The notes under the pieces were generated by a model that made no database searches, was not told the DNA's origin, and worked only from the letters and a program-made list of their open reading frames with translations. Position numbers and translations under genes: made by a program. From Tolypocladium sp. Sup5 PDA-1 (Eukaryota; Ascomycota; Sordariomycetes; Hypocreales; Ophiocordycipitaceae): 64,000 nt of DNA. Of this stretch, positions 48,301 through 59,920 are shown in pieces. Positions within the stretch are counted from its first letter, which is position 1, and the number at the start of each line of letters is the position of its first letter. The DNA is taken from contig JPHH03000059.1 of NCBI GenBank assembly GCA_000750105.3, positions 62,001 through 126,000 on the forward strand, written 5' to 3'.

Positions 48301-51300
48301 GCTCGCTATATTTGAGAACATTGATGATCCGGACACCTATTACGGCCTTCCTGAAGAGGCGAGCCTCGCCAAGGTCCTCGCTCGCGTGGAATACGAGAAG
48401 GAAGGGTCAAAGAGTCTAGCATTCAGAGGGGCGCAATACGACAGCCACCTCCGTCTCCGACACCCAGAAGCAGAAACGGACGCTCAGGCTTTGGTGGGTG
48501 CACTCGGCACCCTGGGCTTGTCAGGGCTGTCGCATTCTGTGCTTCAGACGCAACAAAATCAGGGAGCTTCCAACTCATCGCTAGAAACCACCTTTAACAC
48601 CGCAAGAAGACTTGAGATGTGGAATCTCCCTGCGCCATCGGCCATCGACCACCACACTGTTGCCGTGTATAAAGCGTATCAAAGCATACATCAAGCCACA
48701 GGACTTGCAGTGGTTCGATCAACCGTGTATGATGGCTTCAGCCGCATAATGAAAAGCATGACTGGTACTCGGGTCAATGCAACAGCGCTGAGAAGCCGCT
48801 TAGCGGCGTTGGCCGCTCTTACGGAGCTTGATGACCTCCTGAATGTCACTGATGCCGTTGGCATGGACGGTATCTTGCAAAAGTTCCAGAGTCGCAGCCA
48901 GTGGATGAGGAGTGGCATGTAAGTTGATCTGGTACTCCTAAAGCAAGGCTGGCTACTGACATATTCTCAGGTATGACGACGTGAGCCAAATCTTATCCTG
49001 TCGAGAGACGACAGCGAGCATGCTGAGCCAACACGCGGCGCTTTTAAAAAATGTGCAGCTCCCTGTGGCGTCTCTGAGGCGTATGCAGGTCGAGTCGATG
49101 CTCATGTCCTCGGGCATATATCGCTACCACCAGGCGACGCAAGAGTCACTCAACATCTCGACGGCGCTCAACAAATTGATTCCTGTTTGCGAGAAATTGA
49201 ACCTCCATGTGGATGCCGCAATAAAAATTGAGGTTGCCAACTCGCTGTGGGATCACGGAGAGATGAGTACATCTATCCGCATGCTCCAGGGGATCGACAA
49301 GGACTCTTCCCTCGGGAAGCAGACCATTCCAGTCAGTCGATCCGATCTGCTCTCAAAGATTGGCCACAAGGTCTCAATCGCCCGCCTGGAAAAACCTCGA
49401 GACATCCAGAAGACGTACCTGGAGCCGGCGCTCAAGGAACTCAAGCGCGATAACGCCACGGCCAAGGAGGTGGGTGCGGTCTATCACCAATTTGCCACAT
49501 TCTGCGATGAGCAGCTGCAGGATGCGGATGGTTTAGAGGATCTCGCGAGACTGCAAAGTCTGAAGAAAGGCAAGAGCGAGGAGGTGGCGGACCTCAAAGT
49601 ACTCATCTCTTCCACGAAAGATACGCAACTCAAAGCTCGATACTCGCATGTGCTTTCCAAGGAGAAGCAATGGTTGGATCTGGACGAGCAAGAGCTACGC
49701 CGTGTTGAACAGACACGAAGTGAGTTCGTGCGGCTTAGCTTGGAGAACTATCTGCTTTCGCTGGCGACTTCGGACGAGTACAACAACGACGCCCTGCGAT
49801 TCACGGCGCTCTGGCTCGAGCGGTCGACTGAAGATGTTACCAACAAGGCGGTGCAGCGGCATCTCGCATCCGTTCCGACCAGAAAGTTTGCCAATTTGAT
49901 GAACCAGCTGACATCACGGCTTCAGAACCAAGACAACGCTTTCCAGAAGCTCCTTTTGGACTTTGTCTACAATATTTGCGTGGACCACCCTTACCATGGA
50001 ATGTATCAGATCTGGTCGGGGACAAAGGCCAAGGCCCAACAGAAAGATGAGGTGGCGGTTCTTCGTGTCAAGGCGACCGAAAAGGTTGCCCAGCGACTCG
50101 TAGCTACCAAGTCTGTCACTGAGATCTGGCTGTCCATTGACAAGACAAGCAAGTACTATCACGGGCTCGCGATGGATAGAAACTCGTCAAAGTACAAGTC
50201 TGGCGCCAAGATTCCCCTGAAGGACTCCGGGGCTGGTCAACACTTGGTGAATTGTCTGGCTAAGTACCGCCTTCCACCACCGACCATGCACATCGAGGTC
50301 TCCGCCACCAAGGACTACTCACGTGTACCCATCATCTCCAAACTGGAGCCGACCATGACGATTGCTTCCGGCGTGAGTGCGCCAAAGATCATCACGGCAG
50401 TTGGCAGCAATGGAAAGAAGTACAAGCAGCTGGTGAAGGGTGGGCATGACGACCTGCGCCAGGACGCCATCATGGAACAGGTCTTTGCCGCCGTTTCTTC
50501 GTTGTTGAAGCTACACAGAAGCACTCAGCAGAGAAACTTGGGGATCCGAACGTACAAGGTCCTACCACTGACTGCCTCGTCTGGTCTGATTGAGTTTGTC
50601 CCAAACACCATTCCGCTGCACGAGTTTCTCATGCCCGCGCACGAAAGATATCACCCAAGGGATCTCAAGGGATCACAGTGCAGGAAGGAGATATTCAACG
50701 TCCAAAACAGGACCGTGGAGAGTCGCATCAGCACCTACCGAAAAGTGACTGAAAGGTTTCATCCAGTCATGCGGTACTTCTTTATGGAGTATTTCGTCGA
50801 TCCAGACGAGTGGTTCACCAAACGCCTGGCGTACACGAGAAGCACGGCGGCCATATCCATGCTCGGACACATCCTTGGGCTCGGTGATCGACATGGCCAC
50901 AACATTCTGCTCGACACGAAGACTGGCGAGGCCGTACACATAGATTTGGGCGTGGCGTTTGAGGCAGGGCGCATTCTTCCGGTGCCAGAACTTGTGCCCT
51001 TCCGACTGACGCGAGATATTGTCGACGGGATGGGCATCACTAAGACGGAGGGCGTGTTCCGGCGCTGCTGCGAATTCACGCTGGACGCTCTCAGAGAGGA
51101 ACAGTACTCGATCATGACGATCCTCGACGTGTTGCGGTACGATCCCTTGTATACCTGGTCCATCTCGCCTCTCAGGCTGGCCAAGCTGCAAAAGGCAAGA
51201 CAAGAGGATGACGCGGGAGCGGAAGAGCCAGACCAGGGTGAAGCCGAGGCCAAGAGGGGCAGGAAGGCAGCGGGTCACTTCAACGAGCCATCCGAGGCCG

Positions 51301-51490
51301 ATCGAGCGCTGGAGGTTGTGAGGAAGAAGCTTTCTAAGACACTGAGTGTGACGGCGACGGTGAACGACCTCATCAACCAAGCCACGGATGAGCGCAACCT
51401 GGCGGTGCTGTACTCTGGTAAGTGCTGCCCCTTGTCGCTGACGAGGCGAATACTGACAATGTTGAAACAGGGTGGGCTGCGTATGCTTAG
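42327..51490 (+). CDS. tel1: Serine/threonine PI3K-like kinase Tel1 (ATM homologue)
   Basis: Tel1/ATM senses DNA double-strand breaks through Mre11-Rad50-Nbs1 and maintains telomeres. Exons are 42327-42366, 42416-42463, 42517-42553, 42621-44401, 44457-48918, 48971-51417 and 51471-51490 (2945 codons including stop; the frame closes exactly). The first three tiny exons build the N-terminal TAN motif (LARDIKSGSLKDRDKAVDDL). A long HEAT solenoid follows, then the FAT domain (about 1950-2500). The kinase contains KGGHDDLRQDAIMEQVF (about 2610), the catalytic loop GLGDRHGHNILLD (about 2758) and the metal site HIDLGVAFE. The FATC domain (TVNDLINQATDERNLAVLYS) ends in GWAAYA, supplied by a last exon of only 20 bases. 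All kinase residues expected are present. Confidence 0.97.
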
Positions 51491-52125
51491 CTGCGGGTCG
51501 AGTTGCCAAATTGAGCGATTCATGTGCATAGCGATGCGTAGCGTTCATGTCGTCAGCCATAGACTGTTGGATTACGTCGAGATATCCCTTCTCTGGGTTT
51601 GGAGGAGACCCGGCGTGGTTGTGTAAGTGTCAGTTTGGACGGAGTCATGCGACATAGGAGCGCTGATATTCCCCGTGTATGATATATTCCGGTGGCAAGT
51701 GTTGCTGTATTTACCGTTGCCTCGCGTGTAAGTGGACGGTGATCCATTGGTGTTGCGGAGCTCAGTGACCCACTATTAACTCCGTTATCTAATCGTGACC
51801 CGTGGGGTGGCGGCACTGGCGTGCTTCACCAACCGAAGCTCATCCTCCAACTGCAGTGACATAAGTTACGAGTACAACCACTCGAGCTCCCCACAGACAA
51901 CCTACACCTCACGCGCTCCTCCGTCCCCTCGCAGTGGATTTATTCCTTTTCTTTCCGTCTTTCCGCTCCTCCGGCATCTGGACCATCACAGCAGGACCTG
52001 ACATCGAAAAGCCCGTACCCAGACCGGGAGCCGTCCTCGCGATAGGGACCGAGAACGGGACTAGGACTGGGCCTGGGGAGCCGGCTCGCAGCAAACCGTC
52101 GCGCGAACGAGTCCATCGTTGCCCC
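51491..52125. other. Intergenic tel1 to cullin-4
   Basis: These 635 bp hold the tel1 3' UTR and the cullin-4 promoter and leader. The cullin frame stays open upstream to about 51934 but has no ATG there. No other coding signal is seen. Confidence 0.45.
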
Positions 52126-54760
52126 ATGCCATCCGCGCCAGGCGAAGCAGCCAACCCCTCCCGCCGCCGGCCGCGCCCCTCGTCGTCCTCCTCGTCGTCC
52201 GCCGCCGCCTCCAAGCGCCCCAAGTTCGCCGACACGCCCGCCATGGCCAGCGCGCGGGCTCGGGGCAAGCTCCCCGAGACCATCGACCTGGTGCCGCGGC
52301 CCTCGGCCTTCCAGCCGTACACGGGCGCCAAGAAGCTCGTCATCAAGAACCTGCGCGCCCCGAGCAGCCGCAATGCCCATGTCGAGGAGTACTACGCGCG
52401 CACCGAGCGGGAGCTGGACGGCGCGCTGGGGGCTGTCTTCGCGGGCAAGCGCCCGGCCGTGCCGCTGGAGAGGCTGTACCGCGGCGTCGAGGATGTGTGT
52501 CGCAGGGGGAACGCCGAGAAGGTGTACACGATGCTCACGGCGCGGGTAGAGGCCCATCTCCAGACGGTGGTGCTGCCCAGGATAAGACGCGCTGGAGGGA
52601 ACTCGAGCCTCGAGGTCCTGAGGAGCGTCCTGGGGGAATGGAAGGCCTGGAACTCTCAGGCGGTACGCATTACACCTGGCCCCGATCCCGCTGCTGCTGG
52701 CATGGGCACGTTTCGCTTACTCTGCTCTAGGTCACCATCCGCTCGACGTTCAGCTACCTTGACCGAACATATCTGCTTCGCGAATCTCTGCCTTCCATCA
52801 ACGACATGACTATTGCTCACTTCCGCAGAATGGCATTCCCGCAGCAAGACGCAGCAGCCTCCTCTGAAGGCCTGTCCGGAGCCAAGGCCGTCGCGGGCAT
52901 ATGCGAGATGATTGAGTATGACCGCCGAGGCGACGAGCGGATGGACGGCAGCCTGTTAAAGGACTCCGTCCGGATGCTCTACGTTTTGGGTGTGTACGTG
53001 AAGCATTTCGAACCAATGTTGCTGCGACAATCAGAGGCGTACTTCAAGGAGTTTGGCGCGTCATGGAGCGCGTCGAGTCTCAAGGAGTATATCTCAGCCT
53101 GCGAGACCCTCCTCCAGAGGGAAGACTACCGGTGCATCGCCTACAATCTGGAGAGCACCACGGAGAAGCAACTGATGGACTCGGCCCACGACGTCCTCAT
53201 CGACCACTACTCGGACAAGCTCCTGAACGGCGGAAGTCTGTCGCACCTCTTGTCAGAAAAGGACGTCAAGTCGATGAAGGGCCTGTATGACCTGCTGCGG
53301 CTGTCCGGAATTCAAAAGAAGATGAAGGCTCCGTGGGGAGACTACATTCGAGCAACCGGCGCTTCCATCATAACCGACAAGGATCGGGGGGGCGAGATGG
53401 TCCTCCGGCTGCTGGAACTGCGTCGCTCGCTGGACCTGATGATTCGCGACGCCTTCGGCAAGGACGAGGACTTCTTGTGGGGAATGCGAGAAGCTTTCGG
53501 CAACTTCATGAACGACCGGACCATATCTGCGTGCTGGGACACAGGAACATCCAAGATTGGCGAAATGACAGCAAAGTACATCGACATGCTGCTGCGTGGC
53601 GGTCTCAAGGCTCTTCCCAAGGAGCTTCTATCAGATGTCAAGGACAGGGCTGCAGCCGAGAAGCAGGGGCATGCAAGCAGCGCCGACGAAGATGCCGAGC
53701 TCGACCGACAACTCGACCAGGCGCTGGAGCTCTTCCGATTCATCGAGGGCAAGGATACTTTCGAGGCGTTCTACAAAAAGGACCTCGCCCGGCGGCTGCT
53801 CATGGGCCGCAGCGCAAGCCAGGATGCTGAACGGAATATGCTGACGAAGCTCCGGGGCGAGTGCGGTTCGAACTTTACGCACAATCTGGAGCAAATGTTC
53901 AAGGACCAGGAACTTGCCAAGGACGAGATGGAGGCGTACAAGCAGTGGAGCGATGCCAACTCAGAACGCAAGCCTGCAGTGGACCTGCAGGTCATGATCC
54001 TGTCCGCTGCCGCGTGGCCCACGTATCCAGACATCCGGGTGAATCTGCCTGATGAGGTGGCAACCCAGATTGAACGATTCGACAGGCATTACAAGAACAA
54101 GCATACGGGGCGGGTTTTGACGTGGAAGCATTCGCTCGCACACTGCGCGATCAAGGCGACGTTCCCGAAGGGCGCGAAGGAACTGCTCGTTTCCGCTTTT
54201 CAAGCCGTGGTTCTCATGCTGTTCAACACCGTCCCGGTCGACGGGTTTCTCACGTACGAGCAGATTTCGACGGCGACGGGTCTTCAAGGAGGCGAGCTCG
54301 ATCGCACCCTCCAGTCGCTGGCGTGTGGCAAGGCTCGCGTGTTGTCGAAGCATCCAAAGGGCCGCGACGTCAAGTCAACCGACACCTTTACCTTCAACAA
54401 GACCTTTGCAGATGCCAAGTATCGAGTTAAGATCAACCAGATCCAACTGAAGGAGACAAGAGAGGAGAACAAGGCGACACACGAGAGAATCGCGCAGGAC
54501 AGGCGTTTCGAGACGCAGGCGGCGATTGTGCGCATCATGAAGAGTCGCAAGACCATGGGACACGCGGAACTGGTGGCTGAGGTGATTAACATGACCAAAA
54601 AGAGAGGCAGCATCGAGCCGGCCGCGATCAAGAAGGAGATTGAAAGGCATGTTCCCACCATTGCGTTGTTGTTTTGAGGATCGGGCTAACAATATCATGC
54701 AGCCTTATCGAGAAGGACTACCTGGAGCGGGAAGACAACAAATACACGTATCTGGCTTGA
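52126..54760 (+). CDS. cul4: Cullin-4, scaffold of CRL4 ubiquitin ligases
   Basis: Cul4 joins Ddb1-bound substrate receptors to the RING protein Rbx1/Hrt1. In fungi CRL4 acts in DNA repair, and in Neurospora in heterochromatin formation with Dim-5. Exons are 52126-52662, 52731-54646 and 54703-54760 (837 codons including stop). A Ser-rich basic N-terminal tail (about 60 residues) precedes cullin repeats. The cullin homology domain includes EAFYKKDLARRLLMGRSAS and GSNFTHNLEQMFKDQELA. The winged-helix end contains the NEDD8 site IVRIMKSRK, with Lys783 as the acceptor, and then TMGHAELVAEVI. The conserved end (LIEKDYLEREDNKYTYLA) is reached only through an intron with a GC donor. Without splicing the protein would stop at 54677 and lose this end. 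The frame rules out other cullins less strictly, but the N-tail and length favour Cul4. Confidence 0.92.
54647..54702 (+). other. GC-AG intron in cul4
   Basis: The 56-base intron begins GCATGT and ends ATGCAG, with a CTAAC branch-point-like sequence 19 bases before the acceptor. No GT donor in the right phase exists in the preceding 25 bases, and the conserved cullin C-terminus is in frame only with this donor. Confidence 0.75.
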
Positions 54761-57330
54761 GGGCCGCGTTTGCTATGCATGAATATGGTGTTTGGAGCAT
54801 GCGGAGAAGTTTTGTGTACGGTTCGGAGATGGATCGCGGGCGAGATGCTTGTTGAGGACGACGGACAACGGCCACGGCAGGACAGCAAAGGGGCTGCCCA
54901 CAATGGGGCACCCCCGGGGCCTCACGGTGTATAGAAATAAAAACAAAGTTCATAAAAGGCGTCGCCCGGTCTTCTCGACGTTCCCGTGTCCAAGATGAGC
55001 GCTCAGACCTATGCTGGAGAGTGGTTGTTTATTCTGGGCCATCTACCTTGCTTGCCTTGTACGCCTCAAGGCTGGTGCTGTAGGGTGGCTGGGTGCCTGG
55101 CTTGGACGCGGCGGTCACTTGGACTGTGGAAGTTCAATATGGCGAATCCACGGGTGATGGGATCTCATCAGTTGAGCGACAGCTGCGTGTAAGCGCTACA
55201 CACCTCTAAAGGCCTCGGTCTCTGTGCTTTGTGACCGAGCATCTCACAGCGAAGAGAAAGGTCTGGTGGTGGTGACTTCAATCGTCTGGACGAAAAGGTA
55301 GACGGTCTGAGCACCAACTCCCCCAACTTCAAAGTTGTCCAGCTCTGGCAACCAACAAATCGAGGCTGACGTATAATAACTAAGCCGCCCGCAGCCCAGC
55401 TCCTCGCGTCCGTTGCCTCACAACATCCGGCAACGAGCACATCAACCTGCAAATCACCCACCAGGCTCTTCAAAAGACCAACAAGACTCGAGGCGCAAAG
55501 CTGCGCTTCGTCTGCCCTGCCCCATGCAAGCAGCCTCCAGTCGGGCGCAGCGCCACACTTCCACGGTCACACGGCAGGCTGCAGGTCGATGCATGTAGGT
55601 GACGCCTCGGGCTGGGCGGGCGGACGGGTGCGCATGTTCAGCTGTACGAGTACGCACGGGGACGTTGCTGCTTGTTGATCAGTGAGTGCTGCTGCTTGTT
55701 GTGTCGAGGCTGACTTGCATTGCACAGACCAACGATACTGTGCCTCGAGGAGGATTGTCGTGTGTGATTTCAAAGCGATGCAAGCCTGTCAACGCCTTTC
55801 AAGACACCAGCAACAAGGCGTATAGCGCACCTGCGCATCGTTTCAGTGCGTCGCACGGCGTCGCCAGAGGCAGCCGGATGCTATTACCTAGGTACTGTAC
55901 GGTACATCTACCCGTTCATTGTCTCTTACGCAATCGCTTCGGCCTCGTTTTCTGCACTTTCCTCTCCCTCGACCGTAGCAACCGGAGGAGGATAACACAA
56001 CAAGGGCCTCGACGCTGTACGACGTGCTACCTTGCCTTGCGCAAACACACGCACAAGACGGCGTCATCGAACAGGCGTCACAGGGACAAAATGTTCCGGC
56101 AGTAGCGGCATACATGTGCAAAAAAGCGCGGTGCTTGTACCGCCAAACCGCGCGGTTGGAGGCCTGGCGGTGGTGATGCGTCGCACGAATCTAAAACTGC
56201 AGATTGTCGACTCGACTTGACCCTCGGCATGTAAGCTGCCATGTCAAACGTCGAGTAGGCAAGACGCGCGATGGACGTGTTTCCACGCGGCGAGTCTGGA
56301 ATCACTGGATCCCTCGACCGCCTCTGACGCAGCCATCCGGTTCAATATATTCCTCGACGATCCCCGAATGCGTCCCCTCACCTGCACCCTCTCGGTCCAG
56401 ATGCCAACTGTAAAATCGCATCCCCGGCCAATGAGCACCCATCTCGCCCATCCAAGTTCGCAGGCAATTGGGGCGGATGTGCTGGACCAAGCAGATTCCA
56501 GCTGCGCTGCAGGAGAAAAAGGCAGCCTCATATTCGGCCACCAATCCGTGCGTGCAAACCGAGGCTGCAGCGTCATCGGGCGAGCAGCCCGTACATACAG
56601 TACCCTCCCACTTGACAGAACAAGGCATCTCGTTGCCTTGTTTGGGTGCTGCGAAGCGTCCATCCTTCACGCAATCGGTTTGTCAACGGCTTGACATGCG
56701 TCCAGCAAGAGGCTCAGCTCGGTCGAGGATGAAGAAAGAGTTTGGATGCTCGCTCAACGCCGTCATGACGCCGCTGTCGGTTCACGCTGCTGTTGGTTCA
56801 CCAAGCTGAGCGCCGATCCAATGCAGCACAATGACATGCAGACGCGATACAAACACCCAAGCCCGTCACTCACCTCATCCCTGCCATTCACCCCGCGTAT
56901 CTCCCGCGGTGGCAGCGGCAGGTCTTTCACAGCCCCCAGCACAGGTCCCTCCCAATCGACGCCATGAACCCCTCACCGAGAGCTGCAGTTTGAAGTCGTA
57001 CCTGTAGGCAGGCACCTTTGATCGTGCGTGGGAAAGCCTCCCGAGACCCGGCATCAAAGGCATCGCCACACCCTCCACGGCCATACCCCCTGTGCCGGCC
57101 ACGTATGGCACACACACTGTCCTTGACCGCCTCACTTTCGTTGCCGTAGTTGTGCAGCGAGGAATACAACAGTAGCGTTGGACCAGCCGAGCCGCATTCT
57201 GCTTCTGTCCTTTGTTGCGGGCCATGGATATAATCGCTGCCTGGTCCGGAGCTCCTGGCCAAAAGCTGTTCGTCTCCTGTAGAACTGATCAGTACCTCAT
57301 CGATCTGGCAGCCACAGAGAGCCATCCAAC
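54761..57330. other. Large gene-free region downstream of cul4
   Basis: These 2.57 kb form the longest space without a recognisable gene. Reading frames are short, lack start context and have no domain. Composition is not AT-rich, so there is no sign of repeat-induced mutation. The first part has the cul4 3' UTR; the end must hold the promoter and leader of the proline-rich gene. A long non-coding RNA or a long spliced leader is possible but unsupported. Confidence 0.5.
54936..54941 (+). terminator. Candidate poly(A) signal of cul4
   Basis: AATAAA occurs about 175 bases after the cul4 stop in a locally A-rich stretch (AGAAATAAAAACAAAG). Confidence 0.4.
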
Positions 57331-59337
57331 ATGGCCAACACCTTACCGCCGGGTGTGATTCAGCTGAACAGCATCAACGGGCCTGCCCCTCAACAGCGAG
57401 CCAACATCCCGATTCCGCCTCCGCCTCCTGCTCCGACCCCTCCGGGTCGCCAGTTCCACCCCCCAGAGCCTCGGGCACTAGGCATGGTGCCTCCTCCTCC
57501 TCCTCCTCAGATGCCGCCTCGGATGCCTCATCAGATGCCACCGCCGATGCCTCATCAGATGCCTCCTCCCCAGATGCCACTGCAGATGCCTCCTCAGATG
57601 CCTCCTCAGATGCCTCCTCAGATGCCTCCTCAGATGCTTCCTCCTCAGATGCTCCCTCCTCAGATGGTCCTCCCTCCCCGAACACCTATCCAACAACAAC
57701 CACCCGAAAGGCGCGGAACGCACGCCGTAGAGATATCAGACATCCGCTGTGAGAACCCCACCGAAGCCGATGCCCGACAAAGGCTCTCCAGCTTCGTTGT
57801 CATCCGCCTGGAGAAGTCGGCTAGTCCCAATGAAGTCGACGAGGAGGGCTACCCACTGCGGCTAACGTGGCAACGCGTTGCCCGCATGGAGGAGACCGAC
57901 ATCTCCCAACAAGAGGCCACTCGAAAAGTCCGCGAGTTGATGAAAAAGGGGCCTGTGGCTGACAAGAAGGGCGAGCTCGGTACGTCAGTCCAGCGTCAGC
58001 TCGAGGCAGCCCAGGTAAATCTGGAAGAAACGGAGCCAGATCCTCGGTATCACTATATTCTCGCCCAGCTTGAATCCAAGACGAAGAAGATTGAGCGCGA
58101 CTCCCCCCTGTTGTACGACAAGGACCACAAGAAGAGCAAGAAGGGCAAGGATGACAACAGAAAGGGCAAGGAGTATAACAAAAAGAATAAAGAGTACGGG
58201 ATCGAGCCAGCCAAGTCGAAGCACAAGGACAAGCTCGAAAGAGTCTCCGTCACGGCGTACTTCAAAAGGACGCCAAGGCCCGTCGAGAACGCCTTGAGGA
58301 TGCTGGAAGAAAAGGAGAGATCCAAATATCAACAGCCAAGAATGCAAGCCCCTCCCATGGGTTCCATGGGCCCGCCCATGTTTCTGCCGCAGCCTACGCT
58401 GCAATCGCTTCCCATACATCATCAGCCACCACCACCACCACCACAACCACCACAACCACCACTGCCGCCGCCGCCGCCAGGTTTCTCAATGCCTGGGCAA
58501 GGCATGGGCCCAGTTGGTCCAGGACATCAAGGTCGGCAGGCGAGGCCAGCGGACGTCGAAGTGATACCCCCCGGACGCCAAGGGGCCATCAAGATGTATT
58601 TTGGATCACCTCGAGAGTCGCGGAGCTCCTTCACATCCGACGAGTTCTGGGACTCCGACGGTAGCGAGTACATGACGCCAGAATCATCCGCAGGATCGAG
58701 TTCCCGTCCTTCCCATCACGGAAAGTACAGGAACCGGAGCGGCCATCGCCCACGGGATCGCCCCGAGAACTTTGGTCTGGAAGTCCCACGTCGCCACTCG
58801 AAACGGGACCAGGACTACCTGCCCTCGACCAAATTACTCCGAGAGCCCTCCTCACCTGGGCCACGAGCACTTGCTCCGGCCGCAGACCTCGACCGGATCG
58901 TGGAGCGGGCTTACCGCGAAGGCCGAGACGACGAGGCGAGGGTTGGGCCGCTTCGACCCAAGGTGATCCAGGCTCCACCAGCATTTCGCCGCCTACCCGA
59001 TTACGAGGCTCGAAGAGAAATCTTCGCGGAAGACCTGGATAGGATGGGCGGTCGTCTCCATAGGACATATCTCGACGACGAGGACCGTCAGGACCGGGAC
59101 TTTAGGCGCGAACAAGATGGCCGCTATCACCGGGAGAGCGATGATCTGGAACGAGGGCGAAGGATGCAGGACAGACTGCGGCGCGATTCAGTTGGCGGCA
59201 TATCTCGCGAGTCGTTTGAGGCTCAGCAGCACATGCTATCCAGCAGGGAGCGATCGAGAGACTTGGAGCGCGAGAGTCCGTTTTCTCCTGTGGGCAGACG
59301 AGGGCAGTATTATGTTTCACGATATCCAAGGGGCTGA
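57331..59337 (+). CDS. Proline/methionine-rich protein of unknown function
   Basis: This is a single open frame of 669 codons including stop, with a clean ATG (CCAACATGGCC). I do not recognise the family. Residues 1-130 are Pro/Met/Gln-rich with a repeated PPQM unit encoded by a 12-base DNA repeat. Residues of about 135-330 look folded or helical and charged (VEISDIRCENPTEADARQRL, SSFVVIRLEKS), ending in a Lys-rich stretch (DKDHKKSKKGKDD). A second poly-Pro block follows near residues 365-395. The last 270 residues are Arg/Asp/Ser-rich and disordered. There is no signal peptide, membrane helix or known catalytic motif. The pattern suggests a nuclear or RNA-associated scaffold, but that is a guess. 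Confidence 0.75.
   Translation: MANTLPPGVIQLNSINGPAPQQRANIPIPPPPPAPTPPGRQFHPPEPRALGMVPPPPPPQMPPRMPHQMPPPMPHQMPPPQMPLQMPPQMPPQMPPQMPPQMLPPQMLPPQMVLPPRTPIQQQPPERRGTHAVEISDIRCENPTEADARQRLSSFVVIRLEKSASPNEVDEEGYPLRLTWQRVARMEETDISQQEATRKVRELMKKGPVADKKGELGTSVQRQLEAAQVNLEETEPDPRYHYILAQLESKTKKIERDSPLLYDKDHKKSKKGKDDNRKGKEYNKKNKEYGIEPAKSKHKDKLERVSVTAYFKRTPRPVENALRMLEEKERSKYQQPRMQAPPMGSMGPPMFLPQPTLQSLPIHHQPPPPPPQPPQPPLPPPPPGFSMPGQGMGPVGPGHQGRQARPADVEVIPPGRQGAIKMYFGSPRESRSSFTSDEFWDSDGSEYMTPESSAGSSSRPSHHGKYRNRSGHRPRDRPENFGLEVPRRHSKRDQDYLPSTKLLREPSSPGPRALAPAADLDRIVERAYREGRDDEARVGPLRPKVIQAPPAFRRLPDYEARREIFAEDLDRMGGRLHRTYLDDEDRQDRDFRREQDGRYHRESDDLERGRRMQDRLRRDSVGGISRESFEAQQHMLSSRERSRDLERESPFSPVGRRGQYYVSRYPRG
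57508..57670 (+). repeat. Coding minisatellite, 12-bp unit CCTCCTCAGATG
   Basis: Four perfect tandem copies lie at 57589-57636, flanked on both sides by diverged copies with 9-, 12- and 15-base spacing. They encode the repeated Pro-Pro-Gln-Met near the protein's N-terminus. Copy number is likely variable. Confidence 0.85.
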
Positions 59338-59920
59338 GAGGATGGTAAGCCGCTCAACTGGTCGTCTGTTGCGATGGGAGCCATCGTCGTCTTATATGTA
59401 TACCTAGCAAAATGTTTCAATAACCATGCGTATCTGTACTTTGCACATTGCTTTGGCAGAACTATCCGGACCAGGACCAGGCTGGGTCAGTAAATACCAC
59501 CAATTTTATGTTTCTGTTATCGTTTTGGCTTCAAAAGAATCTCTATTGACGAATGAGGCGTGAGATGATGCATCTCATGGGCTCAAGAATACAGAGCAAA
59601 TGCTCAAAGTTTGAGATGAAGGAAGCAGTGACGGAAATGTGCCGAGGGACGAGGGTGATCTACTAAATGAAAGGGGTGACTAAGCAGGGGAACTGGTGAT
59701 AGCGAGCGCGTATCAAGACGCGACTCGGTCCCCCCCGCGTCACCTGTTAACGCTAGTGGACTCATTCAAACGTGCCCTTCATCAACTATAGTCCCCACGG
59801 CCTGCACACGCGCCTCAAACCTCGACCGCTTCTCGAGGCCGTGTTTGCTGGCTGTGCCTGTCGCCCGCGGGCCGTTTTGTTCTGCATTGCCCCTCCAACG
59901 AGTCGTCCGAGCCACCGTTT
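59338..59920. other. Intergenic upstream of pif1
   Basis: These 583 bp hold no gene. They should contain the 3' UTR of the proline-rich gene and the pif1 promoter. Confidence 0.45.

Noticed and set aside
54640..54680. Unspliced cullin-4 end (stop at 54677)
   Set aside because: It would lack the conserved cullin terminus, which is found in the right phase just downstream after a GC-AG intron.
27533..54760. Functional link between the glomulin-like Ybp protein and cullin-4
   Set aside because: Glomulin relatives bind the cullin partner Rbx1, but the genes are 23 kb apart with unrelated neighbours, so location gives no real support.
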